From Marinomonas rhizomae (GTDB lineage: Bacteria; Pseudomonadota; Gammaproteobacteria; Pseudomonadales; Marinomonadaceae): DNA of 64,000 nt. Location: the NCBI RefSeq assembly GCF_024397855.1, contig NZ_CP073343.1:2356001-2420000 (forward strand). Direction: 5' to 3'. The position numbers were made by a program, and so were the translations under genes. The stretch's first letter is position 1. Every line of letters starts with the position of its first letter. Shown in pieces: positions 18,642 to 30,178 of this stretch. The notes beneath the pieces are model-generated. The model saw nothing but the letters and a program-made list of their open reading frames with translations, was not told the origin of the DNA and ran no database searches.

Positions 18642-19247
18642 CTAATTCACTGAATATTTAACGACAATGCCGTTTAAGCTAAATTTCTTCTTGATCTCGT
18701 CACGCATTTTTTCAGAGGTCTCTCGTTTGAACTCAGGACCAACATAGACTTTATAAAGTGAATTAGTCGTCAAACTGTATGCATCGTAATTAGCACCTTT
18801 AAGCTTATCGACTAAACGAACTGAATTGTCTTTACTTTTAAACGTGGCAATCTGAAGGGTCCAACGCTCAGCTACTGGAGCAGGCGTTGTTTTTTCAGCG
18901 GGCTCTTTCGCAACAGGCTTGGGTTCAGGTTTAGCATCTGACTTAGCAGAAACGGTTGATTCCGCTTTGCTAATTTCTGAAACATCTTTCGCAGATTGAG
19001 GAACAGGAATCAAACGAATATCTGATGCGGCTTTGTCTTCACCAACTGACTTTTCAATTGGCAAGCTATCGACAGACTGAACAGGAGCGATTTCGACAAC
19101 AGGAAACGCGGGAGGTGTCGTGACTTGAACCTGAACATCTAATTCTGCAGGACGCTCGCCATCTAAAATCAATGGCAATACAATCGCTGCCGATAACACC
19201 ATAATACCGGCACCAATCAGTCTATATGTAACTGTTCTATCTATCAT
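18642..19247 (-). CDS. SPOR-domain protein, DedD-like
   Basis: This 201-residue bitopic protein has one N-terminal membrane segment (YRLIGAGIMVLSAAIVLPLIL, residues 8-28), a Pro/Lys/Glu-rich periplasmic linker, and a C-terminal SPOR domain from about residue 125 (WTLQIATFKSKDNSVRLVDKL). SPOR domains bind denuded peptidoglycan at the septum, and DedD helps cell constriction. Position between folC and cvpA matches dedD in E. coli and the SPOR gene of Pseudomonas. It ends the folC run with a three-base gap. The name DedD is probable rather than certain. Confidence 0.87.
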   Translation of the reverse strand: MIDRTVTYRLIGAGIMVLSAAIVLPLILDGERPAELDVQVQVTTPPAFPVVEIAPVQSVDSLPIEKSVGEDKAASDIRLIPVPQSAKDVSEISKAESTVSAKSDAKPEPKPVAKEPAEKTTPAPVAERWTLQIATFKSKDNSVRLVDKLKGANYDAYSLTTNSLYKVYVGPEFKRETSEKMRDEIKKKFSLNGIVVKYSVN

Positions 19248-19250
19248 AAA

Positions 19251-20507
19251 TCACTCTTTTGATTGATTAAGCGCCAAATAATCTGACACAGTTACAAACG
19301 AACCAAAAACAATCACCGAACGCTGATCGGCTTCAGCCTTGACTAAGGCCGCACTTAACGCATCACTGACAGAATTAAACGCCATAGCACTTAAACCAAG
19401 ACTTGGTGAGCTGTGCGCAATATGCCTGATCAGTTCATCGGCCTTCGCGCCTCTTGGACCCGCTAAATCACTACAGAACCAGTCAGAAAAACTGTCCGCT
19501 AGATGCACCATCACACTTGCAACATCTTTGTCTTTCAACATACCGCAAACGGCGACAGGCTTACGTGGCAAGGTACTAATGCGGTTAGCAAGCTCAATGG
19601 CGGCTTCAGGGTTATGAGCGACATCAATATACACATCAGGAGAAGTGGCAACTTTTTGGAATCGGCCCATTAGTTGAGCTTTACTAAATAAATCAACTAA
19701 ATCTGCATGCGCAGGAGAAAGCCCCATATAAACCAATACTGCAATCACTGTGGCGGCGTTTTGTAGCGGCAGAGACGGAACCGGTAAGTTCTCAAAATAC
19801 ACATCATTACCGGACCAAGACCAGGAATTCTGATCCAATTCAAAATTGAAATCTTGCCCTTTCTGACGTAAGTTTGCCCCTATTTCTAAAGCGGTACTAG
19901 CAATAGTACTAGGAGGGTTAACAACGCCACTGATGAGTAACTTACCTTTTCTTGCAATACCTGTTTTTTCTTGAGCAATAACATCTATGTTATCGCCTAG
20001 CCAATCAAAATGATCTAAAGAAATAGAGCTCACTACAGCGACATCTGTATCGATCATATTAACTGAATCTAAACGCCCACCTAATCCAACTTCCAGCACC
20101 CAATAATCTAACTTAGATTGGTCAAAAACCCATAAAGCGGCAAGTGTACTGAATTCGAAATACGTTAAGCTAATTCCTTCACGTGCAGCTTCTACGGCCT
20201 CGAAAGCTCGACATATAACATCGTCATCACAAGGAGAATCGTTTAATGCTATACGCTCGTTGAAAGCAAGAAAATGAGGGGAAGTATAAGTTCCAACAGA
20301 ATAACCTTGTGAACTCAGATACTGCGTCAGCATGGCACAAGTTGACCCTTTACCATTAGTTCCAGCAACAGTGATCACTTTGCACTTAGGTCTAGATAAG
20401 TTTAACCGAGCTAATACGGCACTCCCTCTGTTAAGACCTAACTCTATTTCAGAAGGATGCTGGCCCTCAATATATGAGAGCCAGCTAGCTAATGACGTTT
20501 GCGCCAT
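19251..20507 (-). CDS. folC: Dihydrofolate/folylpolyglutamate synthase
   Basis: This 418-residue Mur-ligase-like enzyme adds L-glutamate to dihydropteroate and to folates. The P-loop is VAGTNGKGST near residue 45, the folate loop YTSPHFLAFNERI near 76, and the second domain holds DVAHNPEAA near 295. Length agrees with E. coli FolC (422). The start is four bases after the accD stop, with a poor ribosome-binding site, which suggests translational coupling. The accD-folC-SPOR-cvpA-purF order is widely kept. Confidence 0.95.
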   Translation of the reverse strand: MAQTSLASWLSYIEGQHPSEIELGLNRGSAVLARLNLSRPKCKVITVAGTNGKGSTCAMLTQYLSSQGYSVGTYTSPHFLAFNERIALNDSPCDDDVICRAFEAVEAAREGISLTYFEFSTLAALWVFDQSKLDYWVLEVGLGGRLDSVNMIDTDVAVVSSISLDHFDWLGDNIDVIAQEKTGIARKGKLLISGVVNPPSTIASTALEIGANLRQKGQDFNFELDQNSWSWSGNDVYFENLPVPSLPLQNAATVIAVLVYMGLSPAHADLVDLFSKAQLMGRFQKVATSPDVYIDVAHNPEAAIELANRISTLPRKPVAVCGMLKDKDVASVMVHLADSFSDWFCSDLAGPRGAKADELIRHIAHSSPSLGLSAMAFNSVSDALSAALVKAEADQRSVIVFGSFVTVSDYLALNQSKE

Positions 20508-20511
20508 TTAA

Positions 20512-21381
20512 TTAAGCAACCTTATTTTCAGTAAGCAAAGAAAGTATATTGAATAAGCGATTACGCATTTCATCACGTTTGATAATCATATCCAACGCGC
20601 CTTTATCCAATAAAAACTCACTACGTTGGAAACCTTCAGGCAATTTTTCACGAACCGTTTGCTCAATAACGCGTGGACCAGCAAAACCAATCAAAGCGTT
20701 TGGCTCAGCAACGTTTAAATCACCTAACATGGCAAGAGAAGCAGATACACCACCGAAAACTGGATCAGTCATGACAGAAATATAAGGAATGCCCTCTTGC
20801 TTCAAGCGCTCCAAACCGGCACTTGTTTTTGCCATCTGCATCAAGGAAATAAGCGCTTCTTGCATACGTGCACCACCACTGGCAGAGAAACATACAAGCG
20901 GAATGCGTTTTTCTAAACAAACATTAACGGCTTGAATAAAACGCTCACCTACGATTGCGCCCATGGAACCGCCCAAGAAACTAAATTCAAATGCAACAGC
21001 GACCACGGGCATGCCATTTAAAACACCTTGCATCGCAACCAAAGCATCTTTCTCACCAGTTGCTTTTTGAGCATCTGCAATACGGTCTTTATAACGCTTT
21101 GAGTCTTTGAATTTTAATTTGTCTTCAGGTTCAAGATGGGCACCAATCTCATGACGCCCTTCTTTATCCAAGAAAATATCTAAGCGACGACGAGCACCTA
21201 CACGAAGGTGATGATTACATTTTGGACATACATCTAGGTTTTTTTCCAACTCTGGACGATACAAAACGTTTTCACATTTTGGGCATTTTTTCCAAAGACC
21301 TTCAGGTACACTACCAGCAGTCGCACGCTTTGATTCACTGCGCACAATGGAAGGTACAAATTTATCTAACCAGCTACTCAT
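20512..21381 (-). CDS. accD: Acetyl-CoA carboxylase carboxyltransferase subunit beta
   Basis: This 289-residue subunit pairs with AccA to transfer the carboxyl group from biotin to acetyl-CoA for fatty acid synthesis. A four-cysteine zinc finger (CPKC and CPKC, residues about 33-57) is present; in E. coli this finger lets the protein bind nucleic acid. The crotonase-like core has [18 protein letters not shown] and [20 protein letters not shown] site precedes the start. It follows trpA by 31 bases. Confidence 0.97.
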   Translation of the reverse strand: MSSWLDKFVPSIVRSESKRATAGSVPEGLWKKCPKCENVLYRPELEKNLDVCPKCNHHLRVGARRRLDIFLDKEGRHEIGAHLEPEDKLKFKDSKRYKDRIADAQKATGEKDALVAMQGVLNGMPVVAVAFEFSFLGGSMGAIVGERFIQAVNVCLEKRIPLVCFSASGGARMQEALISLMQMAKTSAGLERLKQEGIPYISVMTDPVFGGVSASLAMLGDLNVAEPNALIGFAGPRVIEQTVREKLPEGFQRSEFLLDKGALDMIIKRDEMRNRLFNILSLLTENKVA

Positions 21382-21412
21382 TTACTTCTCCAAATTTCTC
21401 GTTTGCTGCCGC

Positions 21413-22219
21413 TTAAGCATCCATTTCATTGCGCATGGGCGATAAAATAGCCCCTAAAGCGTCAGCTATATATTCTTTTTGATGATCTTGATTTTCAGCA
21501 ATAGCGTTAACTAATACACTACCAACAATGACACCATCAGCACATTTGCTTACTGCCGCTGCCGTTTTTGAATCACGTATACCAAAACCAACACCAATTG
21601 GTAAGGCGGTAATTGCACGCAATGCATCCACATGTTTTTTAACACTTTCAACATCTAGTTCAGCAGAACCTGTCACGCCTTTTACAGAAACGTAATACAC
21701 ATAACCTGAAGCCAAATCACAAATTTTCTTTGCTCGCTCAGGTGTTGTCGTTGGTGACAGCAAATAAATCAGATCCAAATCGTTCTCACGGAAGTATTCT
21801 ACTACATCTGTCGCCTCTTCTGGAGTCAGATCCACTAATAAAATGCCATCAACACCCGCTTCTTTTGCTGCATTTGAAAAAGCTTGATACCCAAAAAACT
21901 CGATTGGATTCAAATACCCCATCAAAACGACAGGCGTTGTCGTATTGCCTAGCCTAAATTCAGCGATGATTTGCAGTACTTTTTTGACACTGGTTCCTGC
22001 GGCTAAGCTTCGTTCACAAGCCAATTGAATCACTGGACCATCAGCCATAGGATCTGAAAAAGGCATGCCGATCTCAATCACATCAGCTCCAGCATCTACT
22101 AGAGCATTCATCAGTGTCACTGTGTAATCTGGGCTAGGGTCTCCAGCGGTGATATACGGAATGAGCGCCTTTTTACCAGATTTTTCTAAATTTTCAAAAC
22201 ATTGTTTAATGCGACTCAT
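21413..22219 (-). CDS. trpA: Tryptophan synthase alpha chain
   Basis: This 268-residue TIM-barrel subunit cleaves indole-3-glycerol phosphate to indole, which passes to TrpB. Catalytic residues are in [16 protein letters not shown], near residues 47-62 (the Glu and second Asp matching E49 and D60 of Salmonella). The phosphate-binding [15 protein letters not shown] is near 212. The start overlaps the trpB stop as ATGA, giving the usual one-to-one coupling of the two chains. Confidence 0.97.
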   Translation of the reverse strand: MSRIKQCFENLEKSGKKALIPYITAGDPSPDYTVTLMNALVDAGADVIEIGMPFSDPMADGPVIQLACERSLAAGTSVKKVLQIIAEFRLGNTTTPVVLMGYLNPIEFFGYQAFSNAAKEAGVDGILLVDLTPEEATDVVEYFRENDLDLIYLLSPTTTPERAKKICDLASGYVYYVSVKGVTGSAELDVESVKKHVDALRAITALPIGVGFGIRDSKTAAAVSKCADGVIVGSVLVNAIAENQDHQKEYIADALGAILSPMRNEMDA

Positions 22220-23427
22220 ACTTCTATCCCATCTAATTCTGCAACGGTAAGAATATCTTTATCACCACGACCAGAAAGATTTATTACTACAATCTTATCT
22301 TTTTCCATCGTGGCGGCTAGCTTCATCCCGTAGGCAACAGCATGGCTTGATTCAAGTGCTGGCATAATACCTTCTAAACGAGTCAAATCTCTAAAGCCAT
22401 CCATCGCCTCATCATCATTAATCGCCACATAATTAGCGCGTCCAATATCTTTAAGCCAAGCATGCTCAGGACCAACACCTGGGTAATCCAAACCCGCCGA
22501 GATAGAGTGAGTGCCGATAATCTGACCATCATCATCAGCCATGACATAAGTACGATTACCATGAAGCACACCAGGGCGACCAGCACTCAGAGGTGCAGCA
22601 TGACGACCCGTTTCAATTCCATCGCCACCCGCTTCAACACCATACATAGCAACATTTTCATCTTTAATAAATGGGTGAAACATACCAATAGCATTAGATC
22701 CGCCACCAACACATGCGACTAACGCATCAGGCAAACGACCTTCTTGAGCTAAACATTGGGCTTTCGTCTCACGACCGATGACAGATTGAAAATCGCGAAC
22801 CAATTTAGGGTAAGGATGAGGACCCGCAGCCGTACCAATAATATAAAAGGTATCGTCTACATTTCCTACCCAGTAACGCATCGCTTCATTCAGCGCATCT
22901 TTTAAGGTCTTAGTACCAGATTCAACAGAAATGACCTCAGCACCTAACAACTTCATACGGTATACGTTAAGTGACTGGCGACGAATATCCTCCGCCCCCA
23001 TAAAAACCTTACACTTCAGACCCAAACGAGCGGCAACGGTGGCAGAAGCAACACCATGCTGCCCAGCCCCAGTTTCTGCAATAATATTTGGTTTCCCCAT
23101 GTGCTTGGCAAGCAAAGCCTGACCAATAGTATTATTTATTTTATGAGCACCAGTATGATTTAAATCTTCGCGCTTTAAGTAAATCTTAGCTCCGCCCGCT
23201 TTTTTGGTCAGACGTTCAGCAAAATAAAGTGGAGATGGGCGGCCAACGTAATGAGCTAAATCATGATCAAAAGCAGCCTGAAAAGCACTGTCTTTCGATA
23301 AGCGCTCATACATTTTCGCCAAATCATCCAAAGCAGACATCAGCGTCTCAGAAACAAATGTGCCACCATAAGGCCCAAAACGACCATGAGAATCCGGTAA
23401 ATCTAAGTTAAAATCTTTGCTATCCAC
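22216..23427 (-). CDS. trpB: Tryptophan synthase beta chain
   Basis: This 403-residue PLP enzyme condenses indole with serine. The PLP lysine is in [18 protein letters not shown] near residue 90; the phosphate-binding loop is GGGSNAIG near 235. I choose a GTG start at 23427 because GGAG lies about seven bases before it and the length then matches the family (about 400). A longer in-frame extension of 26 residues lies mostly inside trpF and is not conserved. An ATG two bases upstream is out of frame. The start overlaps the last codons of trpF by eight bases. Confidence 0.95.
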   Translation of the reverse strand: MDSKDFNLDLPDSHGRFGPYGGTFVSETLMSALDDLAKMYERLSKDSAFQAAFDHDLAHYVGRPSPLYFAERLTKKAGGAKIYLKREDLNHTGAHKINNTIGQALLAKHMGKPNIIAETGAGQHGVASATVAARLGLKCKVFMGAEDIRRQSLNVYRMKLLGAEVISVESGTKTLKDALNEAMRYWVGNVDDTFYIIGTAAGPHPYPKLVRDFQSVIGRETKAQCLAQEGRLPDALVACVGGGSNAIGMFHPFIKDENVAMYGVEAGGDGIETGRHAAPLSAGRPGVLHGNRTYVMADDDGQIIGTHSISAGLDYPGVGPEHAWLKDIGRANYVAINDDEAMDGFRDLTRLEGIMPALESSHAVAYGMKLAATMEKDKIVVINLSGRGDKDILTVAELDGIEV

Positions 23428-24037
23428 ATTTCGCTCCACTAATGAATTCTTGAACTTTAGACTCACTCTTAATGCCTTTTGACAACTCAACGCCACCACT
23501 AACATCTACGGCATAAGGTCTAACCTGCGTTATCGCTTGCTGAATATTGCTCGGCGTTAAACCGCCCGCCAGAACAATTGGTTTAGACAAGCCATCTGGT
23601 ATTAATGCCCAATCAAACACTTCGCCCGTTCCGCCAGGGACGCCAGCTTTATAAGCATCTAATAACATAGCAATTGCACTTGGATATTGATCAACCAAAG
23701 CGGTTACATCATCACCGCGCTTAACTCTTAATGCCTTCATATAAGGACGCTGATATGAAAGGCATTCAGCCTCAGACTCACCACCGTGAAATTGTATAAT
23801 CCAACGAGAGCTGCCATTTATAACAGAATTGATGAGTGCCGCGTCAGCATCAACAAATAAAGCAACAGGCGTTACAAAAGGAGGCAGTTTATCAACAATA
23901 GAATTCGCCATATCAGGCGAAACATATCTTGGGCTTTTTGCGTAAAAAACAAAACCAACCGCATCAGCACCATGACGACACGCCATAAGCGCGTCTTCTA
24001 AATTGGTTATTCCGCAGATTTTAACTCGGCAATTCAT
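23420..24037 (-). CDS. trpF: Phosphoribosylanthranilate isomerase
   Basis: This 205-residue TIM-barrel enzyme converts phosphoribosylanthranilate to the carboxyphenylamino-deoxyribulose phosphate in tryptophan synthesis. The N-terminus [13 protein letters not shown] carries the catalytic cysteine near residue 8. The catalytic aspartate is probably in [19 protein letters not shown] near 128, and the phosphate sites are [10 protein letters not shown] and VDVSGGVE near 160-190. The start lies inside the end of truA (17-base overlap), and no strong ribosome-binding site is seen, so coupling to truA is likely. Confidence 0.95.
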   Translation of the reverse strand: MNCRVKICGITNLEDALMACRHGADAVGFVFYAKSPRYVSPDMANSIVDKLPPFVTPVALFVDADAALINSVINGSSRWIIQFHGGESEAECLSYQRPYMKALRVKRGDDVTALVDQYPSAIAMLLDAYKAGVPGGTGEVFDWALIPDGLSKPIVLAGGLTPSNIQQAITQVRPYAVDVSGGVELSKGIKSESKVQEFISGAKCG

Positions 24038-24845
24038 AGTTAGGCTCGTCTACATAAGGTAAAAAATGAGGACCTAAATGTCGCTTTGGCACATTAAAGA
24101 CATCAGGGTATTGAGCATCCACAAAATACAGACCAGTTGGTGGCGCAGTTATACCGCCCTTGGTACGATCCTTTGCTTCTAACGTTTTTTTCGCCCAGGA
24201 AACGGGTTTCTCACCAGCCCCTATAGACATCAAAACACCAGCAAAATTTCGAATCATATGATGCAAAAAAGCATTAGCGCGGACATCTATAACAATGTAT
24301 TGACCCAGCTTCTGCACATCAAAGTTTAGAATTGTACGGATAGGCGTATTGGCTTGGCAGCCAATTGCTCGGAAAGAAGAGAAATCATGTGTACCCAGAA
24401 ACACTTTAGCAGCTTCCTTCATGGCATTAACATCAAGCGTCTTATATGTCCAAGTCACTCCTTTAGCCAATATTGCCGGACAAAAATCCGACGAATAGAT
24501 AACATAACGGTAGCGACGACTTAATGCACTAAAGCGAGCATGAAAGTCATCTGTAACAGAGCGTGCCGCTACTACGGTAATATCCGTAGGAAGATAGGTA
24601 TTAACACCTATTGTCCACGCACGCTCGTTACGCTCTACTTCTGTTTCAAAGTGAACCACTTGGGCGCTTGCATGGACACCGGAATCAGTTCGACCTGCAC
24701 AAACCACCTTAACTGGGTGATTTGCAATAACAGACAATGCTTTTTCTAAATTCTCCTGAACACTTGGAACACCAAATTTCTGTGCTTGCCAGCCCTTGTA
24801 TTCAGAGCCATTATATTCAACAACTAGTACTACTTTATTAGTCAC
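24021..24845 (-). CDS. truA: tRNA pseudouridine(38-40) synthase
   Basis: This 274-residue enzyme forms pseudouridine at positions 38-40 of the tRNA anticodon arm. The catalytic aspartate is in CAGRTDSGVHASAQV near residue 53. Other TruA marks are EYNGSEYKGWQ at the start and ANAFLHHMIRNFAGVLM near 200. The start overlaps the fimV stop by eight bases. The fimV-truA-trpF order is seen in Pseudomonas and relatives. Confidence 0.96.
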   Translation of the reverse strand: MTNKVVLVVEYNGSEYKGWQAQKFGVPSVQENLEKALSVIANHPVKVVCAGRTDSGVHASAQVVHFETEVERNERAWTIGVNTYLPTDITVVAARSVTDDFHARFSALSRRYRYVIYSSDFCPAILAKGVTWTYKTLDVNAMKEAAKVFLGTHDFSSFRAIGCQANTPIRTILNFDVQKLGQYIVIDVRANAFLHHMIRNFAGVLMSIGAGEKPVSWAKKTLEAKDRTKGGITAPPTGLYFVDAQYPDVFNVPKRHLGPHFLPYVDEPNYELPS

Positions 24846-27084
24846 TTGGGAACATTCGCTCCATCATATTCTGTGCTTCAGCTATTTGCTGCTCATTACC
24901 TGACTCAATTACATCATCTAGAATGACGCGCGCCCCCTCTTCATCCCCCATATCCATATAAGCTCTTGCTAAATCAAGCTTGGTCGCCACTTCATCACCG
25001 CTAGCGTCGAAGAAGTCAAATTCTTCTTCCTCATCACTAACATCTTCATCTTCCGCTGCTTCAGCTTCACCAAATGAAGGTACTTCAATCTCATCTTCTT
25101 CTTGCTGTGCTTCTGCTAATGTTTCTTCAATTGAATTGGCTAAGGAATCATTTGGGGCACCACTAAAAATAGAAGCCTCATCAACATCATCCTGATCCAC
25201 GTCGTTTAGCAAACTAGAAACAAAAGACTCTTCTTCACTTTCAGTTTCATCATCTACGCTTGGATCAACAGTCGTTTCAGTTTCAGTTTCAGTTTCAGTT
25301 TCAGTCTCAAGGTTTGATTCAACCGATTCTGGCGTCATAGTAGGAATGTCTTCTTCAACAAAAGACTCAAGCTCATCTAACTCGTCTTCGCCATCAAGAT
25401 CCATTACCGATTCAGGCAGGTCATCCGTTTCATCAAATGACGCAAATGCATCATCCTCTAGCGCACTTTCAAATTCATCTTCCGGATCTTCAGAAAAATC
25501 CATATCATCTGTTACTGCTGAATCTTCAAGGTCTGTAGTAGCAACCTCTTCCCCAAAAGAACCAAAGTCATCTAGACCATCATCGTCATCAGGAGTGTCG
25601 AAATCAAAAGCGAAAGGGTCTTCCTCTTTTAGCTCTACCTTTTCTTCAACTTTTTCATCATCTAAAGCGTAATCCGCTGCAGCAACCGCCGCCACAGGGG
25701 CTACAACCGCAGCAGATGAGAGATCAAACTCATCCTTTTTTGATGTGTCTTGCTCCTCTTGTTTTTTTCCAGCTCGACGCATAACCAAACCAATCAAGAA
25801 GCCAAGCAAGAGCAATACTACCGCACCGATCGCCACAACAATTGGGTTGCCAAATATTTTATTAACAATTGAATCGGCTTCAGCCTGCTCTTTTTCACGA
25901 CGAATCTGATCAGCCTCTAATAGCTGATCAACCGTATTTTTCTGCTCCTGAAGCGCCTGCTGAGCACTGGCAAATTGTTGCTGTAACTCCGCCATTTGCT
26001 TATCTTTTAAGCTAATGAGCTGCTCCAAGGTTTCAAGCTGCTTATTTAAATCACCCAATTGACTAGATAGCTCACTTTTTTCACGCTGCTCTTTATCCAG
26101 CAGCTCTTGAGAAGCAGACAACTCCCCCCGCAAAGCACTTAGCTTGGCATTATCATCATCACCAGCATTCGAACTGGCTGCATTCTCAGGCAATAGACTT
26201 TGTCCAGACGCCAAGGTTAGTTTATCGCCTCCAACCGAAGACTCGTTGGAAGCAGCCTTTGCCTTCGCTTGAGTATTTAGTTGAGCCTGCTCTACTGCCG
26301 AACTATCTCTTGACCCTTTTAAAGCCATCCAAGCATCATGCTGACGCTGAAACTCTTCTTGTGAAGTAGATCGATTAAAGAGAGCAATTTGATCCTGTGT
26401 TGGTAAGCGTAAAATAGCACCTTCTTTAAGAAGGTTAATATTATCAGAATAAAAAGCATCTTTATTAAGCGCCTGAATTGCCATCATTGTTTGATAGATG
26501 GTTAGCTGATTCGTAGGGCGATTTTGACCCGCAATAGACCAAAGCGTATTCCCTTTCACTACATTCATTTGACCTTTCACAGTCATTTTCTCTGCAGAAA
26601 GAGTCGCTTGTCGAAAAACGGTTTGATTTGAATCATCAGACGAAGAAGTAACAGGAGCCGACTGAACCACTTCCTTTTGCGTTTTATTAACTAACGCGGA
26701 TTGATTTAAAGGCGTTTGATATTCTCTAACAATCTGCCCACTCGGCCAGCGAGCAGCTAATATAAAATGCAACTCATCGACACGAAGCGGCTGATCTGAA
26801 GACACAGCAACCACAAGGTCACCGTTGTCGCGAACAACGTCAAATTTTAACTGAGAAAGAACTCTCGTTGGTGCAAATCCTGCTTGTCGGAATTCACTTT
26901 CACTACCGAGACGAATCAATATATCGTTATCAGTCAGAGCACCAACATCAGACAGCTCGATCTTTCCACGATAGGGTTCGCCCAAATTTGATTGAGAGGT
27001 TAGCTCACCCAGTTCCAATGCGTAACTGCTGGACACATACAGCGCACCTGACACAGCAATACTAACGAGGGTTTTTCTGAGCAT
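24838..27084 (-). CDS. fimV: FimV/TspA-like peptidoglycan-binding polar protein
   Basis: This 748-residue inner-membrane protein matches FimV, a pole-organising protein that affects type IV pili, secretion and cAMP signalling in Pseudomonas. Parts in order: signal peptide (1-22, cleaved after SYA), conserved N-terminal domain (LGELTSQSNLGEPYRGKIEL), a LysM domain near 175-235 (VVKGNTLWSIA), a coiled coil near 310-395, one membrane helix near 408-430 (VVAIGAVVLLLLGFLIGLV), a very acidic cytoplasmic region, and a C-terminal helical FimV repeat (KLDLARAYMDMGDEEGARVIL). The acidic part contains a short tandem Glu-Thr repeat. Pseudomonas FimV is longer (about 919). No pilus genes are in the window. 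The start has an AGGGAAG site. Confidence 0.9.
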   Translation of the reverse strand: MLRKTLVSIAVSGALYVSSSYALELGELTSQSNLGEPYRGKIELSDVGALTDNDILIRLGSESEFRQAGFAPTRVLSQLKFDVVRDNGDLVVAVSSDQPLRVDELHFILAARWPSGQIVREYQTPLNQSALVNKTQKEVVQSAPVTSSSDDSNQTVFRQATLSAEKMTVKGQMNVVKGNTLWSIAGQNRPTNQLTIYQTMMAIQALNKDAFYSDNINLLKEGAILRLPTQDQIALFNRSTSQEEFQRQHDAWMALKGSRDSSAVEQAQLNTQAKAKAASNESSVGGDKLTLASGQSLLPENAASSNAGDDDNAKLSALRGELSASQELLDKEQREKSELSSQLGDLNKQLETLEQLISLKDKQMAELQQQFASAQQALQEQKNTVDQLLEADQIRREKEQAEADSIVNKIFGNPIVVAIGAVVLLLLGFLIGLVMRRAGKKQEEQDTSKKDEFDLSSAAVVAPVAAVAAADYALDDEKVEEKVELKEEDPFAFDFDTPDDDDGLDDFGSFGEEVATTDLEDSAVTDDMDFSEDPEDEFESALEDDAFASFDETDDLPESVMDLDGEDELDELESFVEEDIPTMTPESVESNLETETETETETETTVDPSVDDETESEEESFVSSLLNDVDQDDVDEASIFSGAPNDSLANSIEETLAEAQQEEDEIEVPSFGEAEAAEDEDVSDEEEEFDFFDASGDEVATKLDLARAYMDMGDEEGARVILDDVIESGNEQQIAEAQNMMERMFPSD
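25275..25304 (-). repeat. Hexanucleotide tandem repeat inside fimV
   Basis: Five exact copies of TTTCAG on the plus strand (GAAACT... on the coding strand) encode alternating Glu and Thr in the acidic cytoplasmic region of FimV. Six-base units keep the frame, so copy-number change would alter protein length without a frameshift. Confidence 0.9.
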
Positions 27085-27128
27085 AAGCTTCCCTTTATTT
27101 ACAAATTATGGACATAAATATCAGAACA

Positions 27129-27157
27129 AGTATCTTACACAGGTGACCATTTATCAA
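27129..27157 (-). promoter_or_regulatory. Candidate fimV promoter
   Basis: On the minus strand TTGATA, a 17-base spacer and GATACT form a fair sigma-70 promoter about 45 bases before the fimV start. It would drive the fimV-truA-trpFBA run. The rest of the 146-base gap to the EAL gene shows nothing else. Confidence 0.45.
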
Positions 27158-27230
27158 TAGCTTTAGAATCAATGGTTTGCACTTAATACTAGAGAGAGAT
27201 AAAAAATACAAAAACAAGAGTTTTTTACAC

Positions 27231-27953
27231 CTAATAACTTAAAAAATGACGCCTAAAATAAAACCCTTGAACAAAGTCTACACCGATCTGTCGAGCAAAA
27301 ACTAAGTCTTCTTCTCTCTCCACACCCTCAAGAATAACCTGTTTACCTGTAACATGAGCAAAATCAATTATCTTTGAAACAAACACCATAAAATTAGCAT
27401 CTAATCTATTATCTAGCACACATTTATCCAATTTTATCCATTCTACCAATTGTAATACAGCAACAGATAACATCGATTTCGGGTTACACAAATCATCTAA
27501 TGCGGTACGAACACCTAACCCATTAAACAGCTCAATCATAGACAAACTCATTAACGCATCGCTTATCTCAGAGTTTTCTATCAACTCAACCACCACCCGA
27601 TCACGCCCAGCTAATTGAATAAGTTCAACAAAAGGATTATTTCCCACATCCTGCCCGCAAGCGTAAAATGCATCCTGATCTAAATTGACAAACACCTTCT
27701 CCGAATTACACAGACGATCTAGCTGAATCTTTTTTTGAGCCAACTCAACTTGAAACAATAGCAACGGATTATCATGCAGCGCTGCATAAACATAATCAGG
27801 CCTTATAAATTCCCCCACCGCAGACCTAAACCTAGAAAGGGCCTCATATGCGAATATTTCTCTCGTTTTCATCTCCACAATTGGCTGATACTCAACTCCA
27901 AACCGTCTAGACTCAACCAACTCCAACAGCATTTTTTGTGTTACAAAATCCAT
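27231..27953 (-). CDS. Stand-alone EAL-domain protein (probable c-di-GMP phosphodiesterase)
   Basis: The EAL domain fills the whole protein (240 residues from this start). The signature is YEALSRF. Other metal and substrate residues appear kept: Asn in VFVNLDQ, Glu in VVELIEN, the Asp pair in TALDDLC, Lys in IKLDKCVL, Glu in ILEGVERE and Gln in FVQGFYF. It is therefore probably an active phosphodiesterase, though the DDFG motif reads DDLC. I prefer the ATG at 27953, eight bases after GGGG and at the usual domain edge; a longer frame from 27995 adds 14 hydrophobic residues but has no ribosome-binding site. No sensor domain is present. It lies between the groEL terminator and fimV. Confidence 0.82.
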   Translation of the reverse strand: MDFVTQKMLLELVESRRFGVEYQPIVEMKTREIFAYEALSRFRSAVGEFIRPDYVYAALHDNPLLLFQVELAQKKIQLDRLCNSEKVFVNLDQDAFYACGQDVGNNPFVELIQLAGRDRVVVELIENSEISDALMSLSMIELFNGLGVRTALDDLCNPKSMLSVAVLQLVEWIKLDKCVLDNRLDANFMVFVSKIIDFAHVTGKQVILEGVEREEDLVFARQIGVDFVQGFYFRRHFLSY

Positions 27954-28006
27954 TTCAAAAACCCCAAATAAAACGAGAACGACACTCATTAACATAAAGA
28001 TTCATT

Positions 28007-28037
28007 ATAAAAAAAAACCTCGCTAAATAGCGAGGTT
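28007..28037 (-). terminator. groEL intrinsic terminator
   Basis: AACCTCGCT, loop ATTT, AGCGAGGTT on the minus strand, followed by a run of nine or more T. It lies 30 bases after the groEL stop and should separate groESL from the EAL gene. Confidence 0.92.
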
Positions 28038-28066
28038 TTCTTTTATTTCAATGAGTTAGAGAGGGA

Positions 28067-29740
<1,674 letters not shown>

Positions 29741-29770
29741 CTATGAATCGTAATAGAGCTACAGGGAGAA

Positions 29771-30061
29771 TTAGGCTTCAACAATGCCGTAAATTTCATC
29801 TTCCTTCATGATAAGTAGCTCATCACCTTCGATTTTAACGGTTTGACCAGAGTATTGGCCAAACAACACAGTATCACCAACTTTAACGGCTAAAGCTTGC
29901 ACATCGCCATTTGATTGAATACGGCCAGTGCCAACAGCCAAAACCTCGCCTTGAGTAGGCTTTTCTTTAGCAGATCCGGGCAGAACGATACCAGATGCAG
30001 TTGTTGTTTCTTCTTCTTTACGTCGAACAACGACACGATCGTGCAAAGGACGAATATTCAT
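29771..30061 (-). CDS. groES: Co-chaperonin GroES
   Basis: This 96-residue lid protein of GroEL starts [17 protein letters not shown] and has the mobile loop [23 protein letters not shown] near residues 17-37 and the roof segment. Length equals the E. coli protein (97). GGAGAG precedes the start. It is led by a heat-shock-like promoter and a leader with two small hairpins. Confidence 0.98.
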
Positions 30062-30089
30062 TGATCAATCTCTCCAATTAAAAACGATA

Positions 30090-30133
30090 CCAGGACTCCC
30101 CTGGCTGGATAATCCTACTGCATACATAGTAGG
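30090..30133 (-). promoter_or_regulatory. Two hairpins in the groES leader
   Basis: CCTACT/AGTAGG (30114-30119 with 30128-30133, 8-base loop) and CCAGG/CCTGG (30090-30094 with 30100-30104, 5-base loop) lie between the promoter and the ribosome-binding site. They are not the CIRCE operator. A structural or temperature-sensing role is only a guess. Confidence 0.4.
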
Positions 30134-30150
30134 AAGCTTTAACAAGAATC

Positions 30151-30178
30151 TATATACGGCTACACAAGCCAATTTCAA
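30151..30178 (-). promoter_or_regulatory. groESL promoter, sigma-70/sigma-32-like
   Basis: On the minus strand TTGAAA, 16 bases, then TATATA. The -35 region reads GGTTGAAA, close to the RpoH -35 (CTTGAAA), and the -10 region reads CCGTATATA, a partial match to the RpoH CCCCAT-type box. The position, about 90 bases before the groES start, fits. Confidence 0.5.

Noticed and set aside
23427..23505. Longer trpB with an N-terminal extension of 26 residues
   Set aside because: The extension overlaps trpF, is not conserved, and has no ribosome-binding site; GTG at 23427 does.
25275..25304. CRISPR-like repeat
   Set aside because: It is a six-base coding repeat without spacers inside fimV.
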